Origin: Streptomyces sp. NBC_01707
GTDB taxonomy: Bacteria > Actinomycetota > Actinomycetes > Streptomycetales > Streptomycetaceae
NCBI RefSeq assembly: GCF_041438805.1
Contig: NZ_CP109190.1
Location: forward strand, 2,790,001-2,854,000
Reading direction: 5' to 3'
DNA: 64,000 nucleotides
Part shown: piece by piece, positions 62,408 to 64,000 of the stretch
Numbering within the stretch: the stretch's first letter is position 1
How the letters are laid out: the number at the start of each line of letters is the position of its first letter
Program-made: the position numbers and the translations under genes
The notes under the pieces: model-generated
What the model was told of the DNA's origin: nothing
Database searches by the model: none
The model's input: only the letters and a program-made list of their open reading frames with translations

Positions 62408-64000
62408 ATGGACCCGAAGACCTCAGCGCACATCGACAGCTTTGCCAGAGAGCATCTGCCACCCCAGGACCAGTGGCCGGAACTGGTCTTCGGTCTCCCC
62501 GAGCTGGACTATCCGGACCGGCTGAACTGCGCCGCCGAACTCCTCGACACCACCGTCGCCCGTCTCGGACCCGACCGTCCCGCCTTCCGTACCCCCGACG
62601 GCCCGACGTGGAGCTACGGGGAGCTCCAGGACCGGGTCGACCGGATCGCCCATGTCCTGACCTCCGATCTGGGGGTCGTCCCCGGCAACCGGGTCCTGCT
62701 GCGCGGCCCCACCACCCCCCATTTGGCCGCCTGCTGGCTCGCCGTCCTGAAGGCGGGCGCGATCGCCGTGACCGTCCTGGCGCAGCAGCGGTCCCAGGAG
62801 CTCGCCACCATCTGTTCGATCGCCCGGGTCGGCCATGCGCTGTGCGATGTCCGGTCGGTCGACGATCTGGTGAAGGCTCAGGTGCCGGGGTTGCAGATCA
62901 CTGCGTACGGAGGGGACGAGGCTGACGATCTGCTGCGGCTGGCCGAGCACCGGCCGGGTCCGTACCGGGCCGTGGACACCGCCGCGGACGATGTCGCGCT
63001 GATCGCGTTCACCTCGGGAACCACCGGGCGTCCCAAGGGCTGTATGCATTTCCACCGCGATCTGCTGGCCATCGCCGACACCTTCTCACGCCACGTCCTG
63101 CGGCCGGGCCCCGAGGACGTGTTCGCGGGCAGTCCGCCGCTCGGCTTCACCTTCGGGCTCGGCGGCCTGGTGGTCTTCCCGCTGCGGGCCGGCGGTTCGG
63201 CGCTGCTGCTGGAACAGGCCGGTCCGCGGCAGCTGCTGCCCGCGCTGGCCACCCACCGCGTCTCGGTCCTGTTCACCGCCCCGACCGCGTATCGCGTGAT
63301 GCTCGACCATCTCGGCGAGCACGATCTGTCCGCGCTGCGCCGCTGCGTCTCGGCGGGCGAGAACCTGCCCGCGGCGACCTGGCACTCCTGGTACGAGCGG
63401 ACCGGTCTGCGCATCATCAACGGCATAGGCGCCACCGAACTGCTGCACATCTTCATCTCCGCCGCCGACGACGCGATCCGCCCCGGCACCACGGGCGTTG
63501 CGGTGCCCGGCTGGCAGGCGCGCGTGCTGGACCGGGACGGCCGCGCGGTGCCCGACGGGGAGCCGGGGCTGCTCGCCGTACGCGGCCCGACAGGGTGCCG
63601 CTATCTCGGCGACGCACGGCAGACGGAGTACGTGCAGCACGGCTGGAACCTCACCGGCGACACGTACACGCGCGACAGCGACGGCTACTTCCACTACGTC
63701 GCACGCGCCGACGACATGATCATCTCCTCCGGCTACAACATCGCGGGCCCTGAGGTCGAGGACGCCCTGCTGCGCCATCCCCAGGTCGCGGAGGTGGCGG
63801 TGGTCGGCCGGCCGGACGAGCTGCGCGGCCAGGTCGTGGTGGCGTACGTGGTGCCTCGCGAGGGCGCCGCGCCGTCGGCCGACGACCTGCGCACGTACAT
63901 GAAGGGCGAACTGGCGCCGCACAAGTGCCCGCGCGTCATCGAGTTCCTGCCCGCCCTCCCCCGGACCGCCACGGGCAAACTGCAGCGGTTCCGGCTGCGT
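62408..64000 (+). CDS. Benzoate- or anthranilate-type CoA ligase (AMP-binding), 3' end outside window
   Basis: The first 531 codons of an acyl-adenylating enzyme are visible, still open at the window edge. Landmarks are the P-loop TSGTTGRPKGC, GIGATELLHIF (A5 region), the AMP-binding Asp in GYFHYVARADDMIISSGYNI, and the Lys-containing end LPRTATGKLQRFR, so nearly the whole enzyme is present. The arrangement fits benzoate-CoA ligase and 2-aminobenzoate-CoA ligase families, which activate aromatic acids for ring degradation. The start ATG is at 62408, 88 bases from the divergent acyl-CoA dehydrogenase start. The substrate is inferred. Confidence 0.9.
   Translation, partial: MDPKTSAHIDSFAREHLPPQDQWPELVFGLPELDYPDRLNCAAELLDTTVARLGPDRPAFRTPDGPTWSYGELQDRVDRIAHVLTSDLGVVPGNRVLLRGPTTPHLAACWLAVLKAGAIAVTVLAQQRSQELATICSIARVGHALCDVRSVDDLVKAQVPGLQITAYGGDEADDLLRLAEHRPGPYRAVDTAADDVALIAFTSGTTGRPKGCMHFHRDLLAIADTFSRHVLRPGPEDVFAGSPPLGFTFGLGGLVVFPLRAGGSALLLEQAGPRQLLPALATHRVSVLFTAPTAYRVMLDHLGEHDLSALRRCVSAGENLPAATWHSWYERTGLRIINGIGATELLHIFISAADDAIRPGTTGVAVPGWQARVLDRDGRAVPDGEPGLLAVRGPTGCRYLGDARQTEYVQHGWNLTGDTYTRDSDGYFHYVARADDMIISSGYNIAGPEVEDALLRHPQVAEVAVVGRPDELRGQVVVAYVVPREGAAPSADDLRTYMKGELAPHKCPRVIEFLPALPRTATGKLQRFRLR

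Overview
This is a high-GC actinobacterial chromosome segment, almost certainly Streptomyces: codon third positions are overwhelmingly G or C, GTG starts with GGAGG-type ribosome sites are frequent, genes in operons overlap by ATGA or GTGA, and families typical of the genus (DUF6243, XRE-MurA fusion, ROK/xylFGH, NgcEFG) are present. The order fadA-fadB ... dxs, xylFGH, ROK regulator, ngcEFG, GH92, aconitase, HTH-MurA recalls the Streptomyces coelicolor region around SCO6027 to SCO5998; that comparison is from memory, not from a search. No rRNA, tRNA, CRISPR array or intact mobile element was seen.

Layout. 0-2.4 kb: end of a thiolase gene and fadB (fatty acid beta-oxidation). 2.5-14.8 kb: a cell-surface block with a phosphodiester-glycosidase-like lipoprotein, an Asp2-like alpha/beta hydrolase, a four-gene overlapping operon on the minus strand (CDP-alcohol phosphatidyltransferase, a 1487-residue GT2-GT2-CDP-glycerol phosphotransferase fusion, an SGNH protein with an altered block III, and an Ig-like protein), and divergently an LCP ligase. 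Together these look like the synthesis, modification and wall attachment of a phosphate-containing wall glycopolymer. 15-16.6 kb: a propeller-like protein gene, followed by a duplicated 3' end of the LCP gene, which marks a rearrangement. 16.6-20.7 kb: NYN-domain protein, amino acid permease and dxs.

20.8-33.5 kb is a sugar-uptake block: xylHGF (xylose-type ABC importer), a ROK repressor (Rok7B7-like), ngcGFE (N-acetylglucosamine/chitooligosaccharide importer) and a large secreted GH92 alpha-mannosidase with discoidin-like modules. Candidate DasR and LacI-family operators lie in the ngcE/GH92 divergent region. 33.5-43.2 kb: a histidine phosphatase, a membrane-anchored unknown, an orphan hemC, xylA, aconitase (with a TamR-like palindrome and an iron-box-like site upstream) and a MurA fused to an XRE DNA-binding domain.

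43.2-46.1 kb is a decayed region: integrase C-terminal remnant, internally deleted FAD oxidoreductase, small DUF6243 gene, tandem repeats, and an IS630 transposase remnant running into a HEAT-repeat gene. 46.2-53.8 kb is accessory: a YtrA-type GntR/ABC operon, the divergent ohrR/ohrA pair, a divergent SnoaL-like/HxlR pair with a long inverted repeat, a polytopic DUF6056-like protein and a membrane PP2C phosphatase. 53.9-60.4 kb is a translationally coupled Mrp Na+/H+ antiporter operon (mnhA/B fusion, C, D, E, F, G). 60.8-64 kb holds RidA and acyl-CoA dehydrogenase genes divergent from a benzoate/anthranilate-type CoA ligase that runs off the window.
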